Of a stretch of 64,000 bases of DNA, positions 44,780 to 56,999 are shown piece by piece (the first letter of the stretch is position 1; the number at the start of each line of letters is the position of its first letter). The notes below the pieces were generated by a model that worked only from the letters and a program-made list of their open reading frames with translations, did no database searches and was not told where the DNA came from. The translations under genes were made by a program, and so were the position numbers. This DNA is from Sabethes cyaneus (lineage: Eukaryota; Arthropoda; Insecta; Diptera; Culicidae): positions 70,847,044-70,911,043 of the forward strand of contig NC_071354.1 of the NCBI RefSeq assembly GCF_943734655.1, read 5' to 3'.

Positions 44780-44880
44780 AACTATTTAAACTTCTCATTC
44801 GGTAGTTGACTACAATAGACGTGTACGAGACACAATTTGTGTCTAAAAATAACGCAATTCCGCCAGCGATGGTGACACAC
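44780..44880. repeat. Scrap related to the palindromic retroposon
   Basis: ACAATTTGTGTCTAAAAATA at about 44831 also occurs in the right arm of 34770-35939 (about 35571), and nearby words such as CTTCTC..CGGTAG are similar. Only about 100 bases are related. Confidence 0.45.
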
Positions 44881-46275
44881 TAAACTGCTGTAATACGCGG
44901 ATCCCTTGGCTTAGTGAAACGAAATAAATTACAAACCTTGTAAGTGTAGCTTCAATGACTTTGCTTCATCTAATTTTCCGCTATTTCCCCTTCACGTCTC
45001 ATTCCACTCTACGATACTATAAAACACATGACTTCATTACTTTGTCTACTATTCCCTCCGTTTATTGGAAAGTCTACCGTTTTTAATGTCTAGCCTCATT
45101 ATAAAGTTCAAGTCAACAAACATGAGTTTATACATTCTCTTTTAGATTTGGACCACCCACACAACTTAAAACGGTCTAAATGCAAGATAATTACAGCCAC
45201 TTTTACTTATTTGTTCCTCTCCCTCCCCTTTTTAGCGACCACCCGCTTTTGTCAACCCCCTGTGCTGATTTACTTATGTCAAGAAACATGTACGCCAAGT
45301 TTGCTGAAGAACAATCAAGGCGTTCCGGAGTTATGGCGCAACTCGTTAACTTTTATATACTTCAATCTGTTAAAACCCCACATATTCAAAGTTGATTTAT
45401 TTGAGATAGACAAAAATCCTCCCTCCAATTTTTTGATATTATGCACAGAAAATCACGTTCTTTCAAACGCAATCAACCGATTTTAATTCTGCTTGCATAC
45501 TAATATTGAAAACGGCCTGTTTTTATCACAAAATTTTAAATAAGTGTAGAAGTAAAATAGATAGCCAGTTTATTTTTTCACCAAAAGCTGCGTCTTATTG
45601 AGCTTCAAAAGTCATATGAAGAGGTGTTTTGGCGAGAAATGCAAAATAAAAGGTTATGGAGAAAAATCGCAAAATAGTAGGGTCACCCCAACTTGACACA
45701 GGAAAATCGCCCTTATATGGAAACGGTTCGAGATAGTGGGATTCCGTCTTCTGCAATATTACTCAAAATACTTTAAGCTATAAAACTGCTGAAGTGAATA
45801 ACGCTCTATCTTGTTTCATTTTGTTCATTTTGTTTGTCAATTTCTGGATCTTGGTTAATTTAAGGGTCACCCTAAAATAGCTCATTCCAAAAAAGCCGCA
45901 TCCTAAATGAAGATTTTGTTGCTAACACGTAAATAGTCTAAAATCAACGACTACTGAGTAAACAATTTTTGCCACCTAATTTGGCTTTCTGGACCATAGT
46001 GCATTGCCAGCACGTGCCGCGACGCTTAATACCTCTAGAATTTCGACAACATCGAAGGCTTTCTTCATATTTGTCTATATACAATCAACTTGATAACACA
46101 TTTTCATCCATTCTATGAGTTGTTCTAATTCCCCACGATCTCTGTCCTTTTAGCGCTTTTTACTCCTCAGGATCGTGATTAACTCGTTTGTTGCTCGCCC
46201 GTAGTTCCCATCAAAGCAATAATTTCATGTAATCCGGGGTTCTTTACCTACCTACCGCGGCCTCTCCGACGGCCG
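44881..46275. other. Unassigned sequence
   Basis: The 112-codon frame at 45148-45486 has no recognised domain. Its middle part (GAACAATCAAGGCGTTCCGG) looks like repeat-type sequence, possibly Helitron- or MITE-like. No ends found. Confidence 0.35.
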
Positions 46276-46279
46276 AGCG

Positions 46280-47960
46280 TATTCGCAAGCGTAAAAGTTT
46301 GGAAAAACTATCTAAGCGAGAAATAATTTGGCTAAGTATCGACGAGCGCGGAAGAAGTTATCCATTATCGTGAGAAGGAAAACGTGCCAGAAGGAGGATA
46401 AAGATCTCGAAGAACTAGAACAACTATTCCGGGTCAACATGACGCGCAAGTTCTATGAGTAGGTGAACTAATTTCGCAAACGATACGCACCGAAACCTGA
46501 TATGTGTAGGGACAAAGAGGAAAACCTGGTCACAAGCGAGTGCGAGGTGGTCGACAGCTGGAAGCAGTTCTTCGATGGGCATATAAAAGGAGACGGACGG
46601 AAGTTAACCTAGGAGCGCCTAACTATCACCGATAACAGCGTGCCAGTTTCCGATCGCGGAAAGATCCGGCGAAAAATCGATCAGCTTAAGAATAGACCAC
46701 CCAGCAAGGACCGACTTCCGGCAGAACTCTACAAAACTGGCCATTGCCACTAGGATAATTTCAATGATTTGGGAGGAGGAAAAGTTAGCGGAGGAATGTA
46801 ATTAACGCGGAATTGCACTTATCAACGACGCCTACAAGGTGCTCCAGATTTTGTCGTCTATCTGTTGAGAATAGATTCCGTAGGGCAGTATCAGGAGGGT
46901 TTTATGGGGGCCCATGACACTGTGGATGAAATTTTCATTTTCCGATAAATACTCTAGCAGTCAGTGTAGGAAGTACAAAATGACCACCCATCATATTTTC
47001 ATGGATTTCAGGGCGGCATACGGTACAGTCGAGCGCGAACAACTATGGCAAATAATGCACGAGAATCGTTTTCTGAAAAACTGACGCGGTTGATCCAAAC
47101 TACCCTGAAGCGAGTCATACGTGTTTCAGGAGTACTTTTGAGTCCCTCCGAATCGCGCGTAGAGTTGCGGCAAGGGAATGGACTGTCCTGTATGTTATTC
47201 AACATCGTTATTGAAGATGTGTTTCGGCGAGCGGGCATCGAAGCAAGAACAACAGTCTTCAGTAAGAGTAGCTAACTCCAAGTCCTGCGCAGTCGACCTC
47301 GACATCATTACTAGATACTTTAGGACTGCGGAGACAATCTACGCCAGACTAAAAACGGAAGCTAGGAGGATGCGTCGAAAACTGGACATATGGTAGGAAA
47401 AGGCTTCAGAGAACGTTTGCTTCCCACAGACAATGACTATTGACGACGATGAACTGGAAGTGGTTGATGAGTTCGTATATTTGGGATCTCTGGTCACCGC
47501 CGAGAATAATAAGAGTAAGGAGATTCAACAACGCATTCAAGCTGGAAGTCGGGCCTACCTTTCCCTACACAAAACGCTTCGAGCATACGTCGCCGCACAA
47601 AGCGGACGATGTACAAAATGCTAATCAGACCGATTGGACTCTACGGACTTGCGACTGCGACTTTGTTTACGGAAGTTTTACGTGCACTTGCCGTAGTTTA
47701 ACGTAAGTCGTTCCGGGTTATCTTTAGAGGAGCACAAACGGAAAGCGGAGAGCGGCGCAGGCATGTTAACCACGAGTTGCATGCACTATTTGAAGAGATT
47801 CCCATCGTACTTCTAGCGAAAGTTTGGAGACTACGGTGAGCTGGCCACGTAGCAAGGATGCCGGGCGATAGTGCAGTAAAAGCAGACTTGCGTGTGTCGA
47901 GACACTCAAGTAATTGGCGTCAGGTAGCCCATGACTTAGTACAGTAGTCGAAAGGAATTG
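46280..47960 (+). pseudogene. RTE-like LINE pseudogene, linker through RT C-terminus
   Basis: Plus-strand blocks in order: FRKRYAPKPDMCRDKEENLV and VVDSWKQFFDGHIKG (46440-46590), the linker after the endonuclease. KIRRKIDQLKNR and LPAELYKT follow. Then comes the fingers/palm region, decayed, with FMDFRAAYGTVERE near 47000. RQGNGLSCMLFNIVIEDVFRRAGIEARTT sits at 47170-47260. The catalytic box near 47300 reads CAVD in place of FADD. Frame 47433-47624 gives DEFVYLGSLVTAENN and IQQRIQAGSRAYLSLHKTLR, the post-palm block. Many stops and shifts. The longest single RTE copy in the window. Confidence 0.82.
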
Positions 47961-48597
47961 ATGAGTTTTTTTCAAGAGATTTTCAGGAACATCTATACCT
48001 AACAACAGTATTAAGCCATTAATAAGAAATGGCAAATCTGACAAAATTTCGAAATTTATTGTCCGTTACATGTCAGTGTAAAAGTAGGTTCATCAATTCC
48101 CAATTCCCAACAGTTGGTAGTGTTGGTAGTGGTTGCATTAAACCTTGCATCATCACTGCTCCTTTGCGTTATATAAATACGATTGCTTGTATTCATTCTT
48201 AGTTTTCAGACATTGAGCACGATTTGTTACGACAATCTTTTATTCAAATCAAATTATACTTATTAAGTCATATCTTCTACGCTCTTTCAAGATGTACTTT
48301 TCTATTGACTGCTTAAAGATTATATGTTGTTGGCAACACTAAATTTCATCATCAGCGTGAATCATAAAACTCTATATTAAGTGCAAAGCAATACCAGACT
48401 GTACATTGCAATAATCGAAACTATTAACCTGAATATCGATTTACAGCAAACCTTTTATAATAAGCGGATATAATTTGTCCAATTGATTATACGTTGATGG
48501 TGTATTATCGATTACTTGTGCATCAACCGTCGTTCAATGGCATTGAATGACTTCGGCGAAGTGCACCGCCACAGTGCAGCTGCAGAACTGCGTACTT
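47961..48597. other. Nothing recognised
   Basis: AT-rich sequence. A short direct repeat TTGGTAGTG occurs near 48115-48132. Confidence 0.4.
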
Positions 48598-48599
48598 AC

Positions 48600-48692
48600 C
48601 TATCGTAATAGCCCTCGTAGTTAAGTGCGCACTCAACGGCGGACGGCGCGCCCGAGATGAAGAAATTATCACGAGCATCGCCACAATACCAC
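48600..48692 (-). CDS. Possible internal exon of an unidentified host gene
   Basis: On the minus strand a 93-base open segment is followed by GTAAGTAC, a consensus 5' splice site, with AG before it (ATAG|GTAAGT). It is preceded by CATATAG, a minimal 3' splice site without a strong pyrimidine tract. Read as phase 1 plus 30 codons, it gives WYCGDARDNFFISGAP followed by VECALNYEGYYDR. Codons are GC-ending (TTC, ATC, GGC, GCC, GAG, AAC, TAC), as in many mosquito genes and unlike the decayed TEs around it. In-frame stops lie just outside. I do not recognise the protein, and chance cannot be excluded. Confidence 0.3.
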
Positions 48693-48699
48693 CTATATG

Positions 48700-51050
48700 A
48701 TTATCATGCAAGTTCCTCAACACTCGTAGATTAAGCAGTTGCCACTCGTGCGCCGGTAGCACCCGTTTGTTGCGTTTCGTTAAGTGAACTAACTAGCCGA
48801 GCGTCATCGATCGTGTTCGATCAAAGGAATTGAAGTTTGCTTCCTCGAACAGGATCATAACGCGAGATGAAATGCGTGACTTGGACGTACTTATCGCTAC
48901 GAGGTTCGTTTCCTGTATGCTCAATAAAGATTTAATTGGCTACAAATTATTGATTACGGATACTAAACGTGGCACTTTGAATTCTCGACGTTCCCCAACA
49001 AAGATGTTATGTAGGACAAACACATAACACGTAACAAGTTAAACACCTATTGAAGCTTGTAGCCTTTATTAGGTTACAGTTATATAACTCTGGGGAAATA
49101 GAGTAACGAGAATGTAAGATTATAAACGTGGTTGTGATTTTATTTTCTGAATGTGCAATAACTATTCTGACCTAGCCCATAACAATAGTTGTGATAAATT
49201 CTTAAAGAAGCTGAATTGCTCCCGCTGTCTAGTTGTCTAACCGTATTCAAGTTTTACTTCAAATGACGTTGCGCCGGGATCAAATATAAAGTGGAAATAA
49301 TATGCCTAGGTCAGAGCGATTCCAACGGCGGCGATTGATTTCGCTCACAAAACATACATTCCACATCAATGTGCTGTGTTTTGTGCCGCCATCAGAAACA
49401 TCAAAGCCTAGACCACATCGAGCGAGAGAGCTGACGGGGTACGAATTGTGTGTGCTGCGATATCAATTTTTTACGCAACTATTCCCTGACTCGTTTTCCA
49501 ACACCATTCGAGTTGGGATTTGAATTTCCCTAGCCCAGAACAATCGCACGCTTCAACGCGCAGTGGGAATCCGGGTAGTGTGTGATTTCAAGATCACCGC
49601 TGCTTCAAGCAGGTTTTATTACTTCACCCGAAGCATTCCGGCGTGGAAGGCTGGAAGACCCCAGCACGGCTTGCCCCGAGTGGTTCATTGACCTATCGGA
49701 TAAATTGAGTCATTTGTTTTCGCGGGCAGAACCCTGCGAAGCCATTAACTCCAGCAGATCTACAATGGTTGATTTGCATTTCGGCTCGAAATTGATTGAT
49801 TGGATTAGTTTTGATAGGTTGTCTTAAAGTTCGGCTGAAACCCGCACGAGCTTCGTTATGGTTCGAGCTCGTGAAGCGGAGATTTTTGGCATGATGTCAA
49901 AAAGGGTTAGCCTTAAACTGCGGCAAGTCTGCAAGAAATACCGACTTATCTCAATGGACGAGAAAAAACCACTCGAAAATTTATAGCTTCCATTTCGGCG
50001 AACCACTTTCCACAGCTTGTCGGGAATAAGGAAGCAGGACCAGCGACTAGTTTACGGTGGCAAAGCGATCTGCTTACTGGCGTAAGTAGAATGAAAAAAG
50101 ATGTTTCTTTTTGTATACGAGGAAATCTGATTTAGAAAGGTCTCCGCCTTATCGATTCTCTTCTTCGGGTCGGAAAGTGTACTTGAAGTAAAAATGTGCC
50201 ATTAATTTCCGTAATAGAAGAAGTGGATATTTATTACTAGGGTTGCATTTTCTTTTCTCGATTTCACCCGTTTATGATGGTACGCCCCGGTTATTATATT
50301 GACGATGAATTTGCGCTACCGGGTAGAAATATCACTTTCTCGTGATGTTTCTCTGTGTAAAAGTTGATGGATGATGCGGAACGACGTCAGTAGTGGACTG
50401 GCGAGCGACACTGTAGAAGAAATTTTACATTAAGTTCCAAGGATTTTTTTACGGGTTAGTGGATTACTGGGTTACCAACAACGATTGATAAAGGTCAATG
50501 CAGATAACTTGAAGTGGAAGTGATTCACGTAGAGTAACATTTTTTGGTTAGATTGAAATATTGTGAAAATATATGTGTTATGTGAGCAAATTTTCCAAAT
50601 ATTTATCACGGAGATTATTAAGTTTTAAATCTTAGCTTATCTATCTCTTATTATTATTTAGTTTTTTTCAGGTTGCAATCGTTCACTTTGAACTTTGCCT
50701 TTATCATTGAAAACAACCCTCTACTTCAGTGCTTCAAGCCACTTCCAAATCATAGCATTCGTATAATTGATTGTGGCCGTCGCGTTTCATCTTTAATGTT
50801 ACACTAGAGAAATTCTCTTTGAAACGGGGCCACTACTGACACGAGGTCTTCAAATACTTGAACTTTTGCACTTAAATGGTTGAAAATGGTTAAAAAAATT
50901 AGAATTACACTTTTAATACCTCGAAACAGTAGACCCCTCGTTCGCCAAGGGGCCCGTTAAAGGTTAAAAAATAGTTGTATTTTTAGCAAACTGAGATTTA
51001 TATCATGTAATATTTCATAATTTTGCAATGAAACAACTAACCGAACAAAA
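48700..51050. other. Unassigned, apparently single-copy
   Basis: More GC-balanced up to about 50050, then AT-rich. No element ends, repeat partners or recognised domains. The frames at 49302-49523 and 49582-49827 have no motif. Confidence 0.4.
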
Positions 51051-51054
51051 AATT

Positions 51055-51295
51055 TTTTGGCGGCCATCTTAGATTCGGTCGCCATATTGGATTTTATCCA
51101 TAAATCGTCGTTTTCGCCTTGAGGCCTCCGACCAATGTACATTTTAAGACCACCATTGGAAAGCCGAGACAAAATGCTACAAGAAATATTAATAAAATTA
51201 GGTGCGCATTGGCATTATCTCAATAAAACATTCAGTTATCTGCAGCAATGTTCGCAATTTTCATACAATTATTGTAACAATTTCAAAATTTGGAT
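51055..51295. repeat. Repeat with GGCGGCCATCTTAGATT, copy 1
   Basis: GGCGGCCATCTTAGATTCGG, ATTGGATTTTATCCATAAAT and TTTTAAGACCACCATTGGAA recur in the same order and orientation at 52023-52125. A second landmark, ACAATTATTGTAACAATTTC at 51268, recurs as CAATTATTGTAACAATTCC at 51923. The two copies bracket the (CA) run. Confidence 0.75.
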
Positions 51296-51411
51296 AGTCA
51301 GTAGAGCTAACACCATCTATAACCCGAAACTAAGATAATTGCATAGACTAACCATCAATGCAGTTAGCTTTTTTCATAATACCACTGCCGGACAGTGGGA
51401 GATAGGTAGGT

Positions 51412-51925
<514 letters not shown>

Positions 51926-52135
51926 ATTATTGTAACAATTCCAAAATTTACTATGACACAAACAATTAACGACACGGTTTTGTAAAGAGTAGGGATAAGG
52001 CTTTAAAATGAAGTGAAAAAATTGGCGGCTATCTTGGATTTAACCACCATGTTGGATTTTATCAAAAAATCGGTGTTTTCGCCATGATCCTCCCAACCGA
52101 TATAAATTTTAAGACCACCATCGAAAATCTGAGAA
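51926..52135. repeat. Repeat with GGCGGCTATCTTGGATT, copy 2
   Basis: This is the second copy of the segment at 51055-51295, with GGCGGCTATCTTGGATTTAA, GTTGGATTTTATCAAAAAAT and TTTTAAGACCACCATCGAAA. The order of the two landmarks is reversed relative to copy 1, so the copies are not a simple duplication of the whole block. Confidence 0.7.
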
Positions 52136-52479
52136 AAAATTATACTACTACATTCCTTAACTTACAGTGACTAAAACTCGAATTCGTACGGCACATGCAT
52201 TTCGTTTTTCTACGATTAAAAGTTTAACAGAAGTTTTTGGGACATGTTATTCAAGTAAAATCATAGTGTCAGATGTTAATTTTAAGGTATGATATCTGGT
52301 TTTGGAAAAATGGTTTTTATTTATCTGAAAAAAAAAATTTATAAATTAGCGTATGAAAAAATCCTCTCAAATCCATATTCGTACGGGCTTCGAACTAACA
52401 GTTTTGACTTCGCAGATGTGGCTTAATTTCAAAGATTAGCATTTAGTATAGGATCCATTGCTAATTTCAACTGCCTTTA

Positions 52480-53130
52480 GTCATTTTGGAATGCTGTCTA
52501 CCAGTTTTTTCATGTATTCGGTGGGAATTTGGTCCCATTCGTCCATTAAGCGCTTTCTAAGATCGTTTTTGTTAGAAATTTGATGGTTTCTAACTTTTTT
52601 GTAGAAATATTCCAAAAGGTTTTCAATGGGATTGATGTTTGGAGATATTGGGTATGGGTTAAGGTATGGGTTTCTTAAGTGCTTTGTGCTTTGGGTCATA
52701 GCTTCGATAAAATTTGAACCTCTGACTAAATCCCATTTTGTTGGCACTTTGCTTCAAATTTTGATTTAAAATGTTTAAATAGACATTTTGATCCATTTTG
52801 ATCCATTATACCATCGATCAAGACTAAATTGCCAATACCTTTAGCCGTAATCCACCCGCTTATCATCACTCCACCCCAGCCGTGTTTAACCATCGCTTTC
52901 AGATTTTTTTCATTTAGTTCATCGTTTGGTTTTTCCCTTACAAAATGACAACCATCTGAGCCAAAACTGATAGATTTCTTCCCAGTAAGATATTATTTTT
53001 GCAGATGAGTACAAATTTACCATCTTTGGCTCCTCCAAATTGCTGGTCATTTTCTCTATCCAACGACATATAAATTGTTCAGTTTCGTTCGGTAGTTTAG
53101 TAGTTATTAGCATTTGAAATCTTTCATTTA
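52480..53130 (-). pseudogene. Tc1-type transposase pseudogene
   Basis: Minus strand, 5' to 3': FGSDGCHFVRGKPNDELN (near 52960, split by a frameshift) is the FGSDG block after the first Asp. VKHGWGGVMISGWITAKGIGNLVLIDGIM follows. After a region of shifts comes PISPNINPIENLLEYFYKKVRNHQISNKNDL (52481-52747), with the third acid in PNINPIENL, and WDQIPTEYMKKLVDSIPK at the end. The second Asp block is missing. Only about half the transposase remains and no TIR pair was found. Confidence 0.82.
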
Positions 53131-53184
53131 AACGTTACACTTCTATTTTCGTTTTCACAAAGTGCTACCCAGTCCCAGTATAAT

Positions 53185-53210
53185 AAAAAAAGTCGTAGTC
53201 CTACGTCAAA
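53185..53210. repeat. Solo end of the TGACG...ACGTCA element
   Basis: GTCGTAGTCCTACGTCAAAA at 53192 matches the right end of the insertion at 19416-20415 (ACGTAGTCCTACGTCAAAA). No other part of that element is visible here. Confidence 0.55.
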
Positions 53211-53214
53211 ATTA

Positions 53215-53480
53215 TTGGAGTCTAAAGAGACGTTTGATAGTGTCGGCCAAATAAACTATGGGACATCATCAAACTCTTTCTCAACACCTATCACTCCACT
53301 CTACGACGTCTTCGGTACTCGGTGTAGCTCCAGGATCTTCGGGAATGTAGTTCTTGCTGACCCTACGAGCACCACCGCCAACAACACCTACCGCAGACTG
53401 TTCAAATGCTGTTACACAGCGTTTCTGGCGTCAAAAGGCTTCTGTTTCCCCTGCTACAATGGAGATTTTCCTTTTTCCTG
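53215..53480. other. Unassigned, open on the plus strand
   Basis: A frame of about 90 codons (53215-53508) is open but has no motif I recognise. It is more GC-rich than its surroundings and lies between two retroposon scraps. It may be part of a mobile element. Confidence 0.35.
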
Positions 53481-53489
53481 TTTTACTTT

Positions 53490-53783
53490 GACCAAACTCG
53501 TGTTTTAGTCTTTGACCTTGAAATGCCGTCAGGCATTAATAATAATATTTTTGTTTTGAAACGATGGTTTTTTACAATTGATGGAGGGACGGTAGGGGAA
53601 AGTAATGAAAATTTTTTGGGAAAGGAGGGGAAAGAGTGGAAAGGAAGGGGGGGGGGGGGTAATGGGTAGCTACGCTTAACAAGTTGTCGTTGTGACTCCT
53701 ACCTTTTGTCCAATGCTGGAAGGTGCATGGGTCGAACCAAGCTATAATCAGAGATTATAACCGGATTTGAACCCACAACTTGT
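53490..53783. mobile_element. Single arm of the palindromic retroposon family
   Basis: GACCAAACTCGTG at 53490, GATGGAGGGACGGTAGGGGA, CTACGCTTAACAAGTTGTCG, CCAATGCTGGAAGGTGCATG and TTATAACCGGATTTGAACCC follow the order of the left arm of 34770-35939. The right arm is absent. A G run of about 12 lies at 53647-53659. Read on the minus strand, GGGTTCAAATCCGG is the pol III B box. Confidence 0.8.
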
Positions 53784-53842
53784 TTTACTTGTCTGACTCT
53801 GCCGCGGTCTAATGTCAATCATTTTTTTATTAAAGGAGGAGG

Positions 53843-54140
53843 AGCGTTTGGTGAGGAAGAATGGTAAACTGGATAGTATTGCGTCACTTCGATGTGAGGC
53901 TAAAAATATATTGCGTAGTTCAATTACTGAGTGGGATTCGAACCCTCTCTCTCTCTCTCTCTATCGGTTTGCAGGGTTAGGGTGTCGTGTACTGATAGTT
54001 TAATTGTTAAAACACTTGGGCGCAAACCGAGAAAGTGTGGGTTAGGGTCCCACTTAGTAATTGAACTACGCAATATATTTTTGGCCTCACATCGAAGTTT
54101 CGCAATAGCATCCAGTCCACCATTCTTCCTCACCAAACGC
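53843..54140. mobile_element. Two tRNA-headed SINE copies head to head (palindrome)
   Basis: GCGTTTGGTGAGGAAGAATG at 53844 and CATTCTTCCTCACCAAACGC ending at 54140 are perfect inverted copies, and the arms pair for about 100 bases. The right copy (plus strand) has TAGTTTAATTGTTAAAACAC as a possible A box near 53998 and GGGTTAGGGTCCCA as a decayed B box. The left copy (minus strand) has GGGTTCGAATCCC, a perfect B box (53934-53946), next to a CT/GA run. The body reads AGTAATTGAACTACGCAATA in both. Confidence 0.75.
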
Positions 54141-54455
54141 TTCAAATTTTACGAAAATCTATTATTTTTCGGTCTTCCAGAGTAGGGTCCCCCCTTAACC
54201 CTTCCTTATCGACAGAATTCGCAGCCGGTTATTAGAGTAAAGGAAAATTACGAGGCTAGTGCAAAGATCCTATTAACTCTGTAGTGGCACCACCCAGTCG
54301 AGATTCAAACATACGACGACTAATGACTAAACTACGACAACTAGAAGAAAAAAAGAAACGATAGCTTAGTTAGTAATAGTTATAAAGGACGAGGCAGTGA
54401 GAATAGATGTTCAACGTAAGTTTATCTTGACAATAGTAAGTTGTGTAAATATTTA
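54141..54455. other. Nothing recognised
   Basis: Unassigned sequence between the SINE pair and the foldback MITE. Confidence 0.4.
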
Positions 54456-54463
54456 AATAAATG

Positions 54464-54852
54464 CAGGCTTCATTCTCGGTTTTTTACTCAGCAGATGCTC
54501 ATTTGACTACAGCGCCTCAACTAAACAGAATTCGTTAAAGTAGTGTAAAGGGCGATTGTAGAGCTTATTATTTACATTATTGTTGAAGAAAGTATAGTTC
54601 TATCTTTCGTATTTACGGCGCTATGGGGCTGCTATCCCGTTGGTAGCAAAAAGAGCGCTCATTTGGCTACCAACGGGGTAGCAATCGCATAGCGCCGTAA
54701 ATACAAAAATTAAAACCATACTTTCTTCAACAATAGTGTAGATAATAATAAGCTCTACAACCGCTCTTTACACTACTTTTACGAACTATGTTTAGTTGAG
54801 GCGCTGTAGTCAATTGAGCATCTACTGAGCAAAAAACCGAGAATGAAGCCTG
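54464..54852. mobile_element. Foldback MITE, hAT-like, copy 2
   Basis: 389 bases, palindromic, starting CAGGCTTCATTCTCGG and ending CCGAGAATGAAGCCTG. A perfect 8-base target duplication, AATAAATG, lies at 54456-54463 and 54853-54860. It is very similar to 5681-6072 throughout, in the same orientation of the asymmetric centre. Confidence 0.9.
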
Positions 54853-54982
54853 AATAAATGTGATCATGTTTTAGGCGTAGTAAATGACTGAAGCAGTCGT
54901 AAGTCGAAACGTCCGCTGAAAACGTTTTAGTTCTTATTTCTCACCGCAAAAGTCAACAAGAGTAACATATACGACGACTGGG

Positions 54983-56400
54983 TTGTTGGGCCAGCATCGT
55001 ACCTCGGAGCTAATTGGGCGGACATGCAATGAAATCGAAATTATAGTATTCCACGACCTCCCCACCGCAATCCAGTCATCCCTGCTAGCGAACAACAGCC
55101 GTCCCAGTCCTACGTGTAAGAGCAGGGAAATGGGCTCCCAAAATTCCAGACCAGGCCAGTGCGATAACAGCTATAACAATTTTTACGATGACACAGTCCC
55201 CGTTTCCGGGCCCGCTGCTGATTTACTACCAGAACATGCGTGGATTTCAAAGCAAAATCAATGACTTTTTGTTGATGTAACAGAGTTGAACTTTGATGTG
55301 ATTATTTTAACGGAACCCTGACTTGACGAGATGATTCAATTGCAACAGCTATTCACGAGCACAATTGGCAGCGTAAGACACAAGTGTATGTGATACACTG
55401 ATTTAAAAGCGGCCTTCGACCGCATCAATCATCGAATACTGCTTGACAAAGTCTTATGTCTGGGTGCTTCGCAACAGTTTGTCACTTGGCTACGGTCATA
55501 AATGTGCAATAGAGTCCTGCAAGTAAAACTTGAGTCTAAGTTATCATCGCCGTTTACAAATAAATCTGGTGTACCTCAAGGTAGTAACTTGGGTCCACTT
55601 TTGTTTATTATATTCTTCAACTAAGTTGCCTCTGCTCTAGGAACTGGGTGCAGACTGGTATATGCTGATGATCTCAAAATTTACTTAACGATTCGTTGAT
55701 CGAGGATTGTCGTCGTCTTCAGACACTTTTGGACACATTTGTGAACTGGTCTAAATCAAACTACTTGACTATCAGCACTGCTAAATGTGAGGTAATGACA
55801 ATCCTTCGTATTAAATCGCCGATCGTATTCGATTATAGAATTGATGATCAGATATTAAAAAGGGTCGATTACGTTAACGATCTTGGAGTCACATTTGCCC
55901 CGAAAATGGTGTTTGATCGGCATCGTGCGATGATAATTTCAAAAGCAACCCGTCAGTTGGGATTTATCGCCAAAATTGGACGAGATTTCAATGACCCGCA
56001 TTGTTTTAAAGCACTCTATTGCGCGTTAGTGCGTCCGATTCTTGAAAACGCTTGTCTAATTTGGACGCGGCTTCAGCTCTATTGGAACCTTCGAATTGAA
56101 CGAGTGCAGAGAAGGTTTATAAGATGGGCTCTACGGATTCTGGCTTGGCTTGATCCAGATAACTTATCTCCATACCCCGACCGCTGTCGTTTGCTTGGTC
56201 TCGATACACTTGAGTGTCGACGTAAGGTGCAACAGGCGTTGTTCGTGGCCAAACCGCTGAGTGGCGAGATTGATGGCCCAAAGTTGCTGTCGCTTCTAAA
56301 TTTCCGCGTGTCTCAAAGGACTCTGAGACCGACGTCACTGCTGACTAACCGATTTCATCCGCTGAATTTGGCCGCAATGAACCAGTGGCATCGTGTATAA
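54983..56400 (+). pseudogene. CR1/Jockey-group LINE, endonuclease stub plus RT and C-terminus
   Basis: Frame 54983-55264 is of unknown function. From about 55225 another frame reads YYQNMRGFQSKINDFLLDVT, the start of an APE-type endonuclease (YYQNVRG), then FDVIILTEP. The rest of the endonuclease is deleted. From about 55395 come DLKAAFDRINHRILLDK, GVPQGSNLGPLLF and YADDLKIYL (catalytic box intact at 55661-55672), with stops between. Frame 55696-56400 (234 codons, stop present) holds SKSNYLTISTAKCEV, the GVTF/LGFI block, and IERVQRRFIRWALR with YPDRCRLLGLDTLECRR. It is the best preserved LINE C-terminus here but cannot make a protein. Relatives: 9891-10007, 15459-15520, 42560-43190. Confidence 0.85.
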
Positions 56401-56995
56401 AAACATTCAACCAAGTAAAGGAATATTTTGAATTCGGTGAACCGTTGAATAAGTTCAAGCGTTTGGTGACAATACAATTGTCGTAGATAATTATTAGTGT
56501 TAATAGTAGTTCATTTAGATTTTAAGTCAGATGAGTTGTAAAACAATAAAACGATAAAACAATTGCCGTCTTTAGACGTGATAGTAACCAATAGAACAGC
56601 AGAAAATTCCGTGCCGGAGATGTATTAATCGTCAACTCTACCAAGTTGTTCCACCGACCCATACCTAATTTATGAAACACTTGAGCAGCGATGGATAGAA
56701 GCATAGCATTTTTTAGTATTATTATTTTTTTAAAGTGGTTTTAACCAATTGGTCATTCACCAATAGAAGCGTATCAGGGCACATATCGACTGGGCTGGAA
56801 ATCCGTATTCCGAATCTGCATGGGAATGGAATCAGATCTGACGGAAGGAATCTGATCACATAAGCGCGTGTAGTGGTCGGAACGGAACGGAACTTAAAGT
56901 AATCCGGGAGTGCTCGTAAAAGATAGGAATGTCCCAGTACCTGATCTCCAAATAGTTAAACGAAAAATCGGGTTGCTAACTGACCTACAAAGCCG
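56401..56995. other. Probable LINE 3' flank, otherwise unassigned
   Basis: Just after the LINE stop codon, TTGTCGTAGATAATTATTAGT and further AT-rich sequence may be its 3' untranslated region, with AAACAATAAAACGATAAAAC as a possible tail near 56541. The rest is unassigned. Confidence 0.4.
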
Positions 56996-56999
56996 CCGG

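Noticed and set aside
45148..45486. 112-codon frame resembling a secreted protein (hydrophobic stretch)
   Set aside because: Composition explains the hydrophobic stretch. The DNA reads like repeat sequence and no family fits.
45680..45880. TIR pair around GGGTCACCC
   Set aside because: The two copies are in direct rather than inverted orientation and no target duplication is visible.
53930..54060. tRNA gene at GGGTTCGAATCCC
   Set aside because: Only the B box is conserved and it is followed by the same body in an inverted copy, so this is a SINE.
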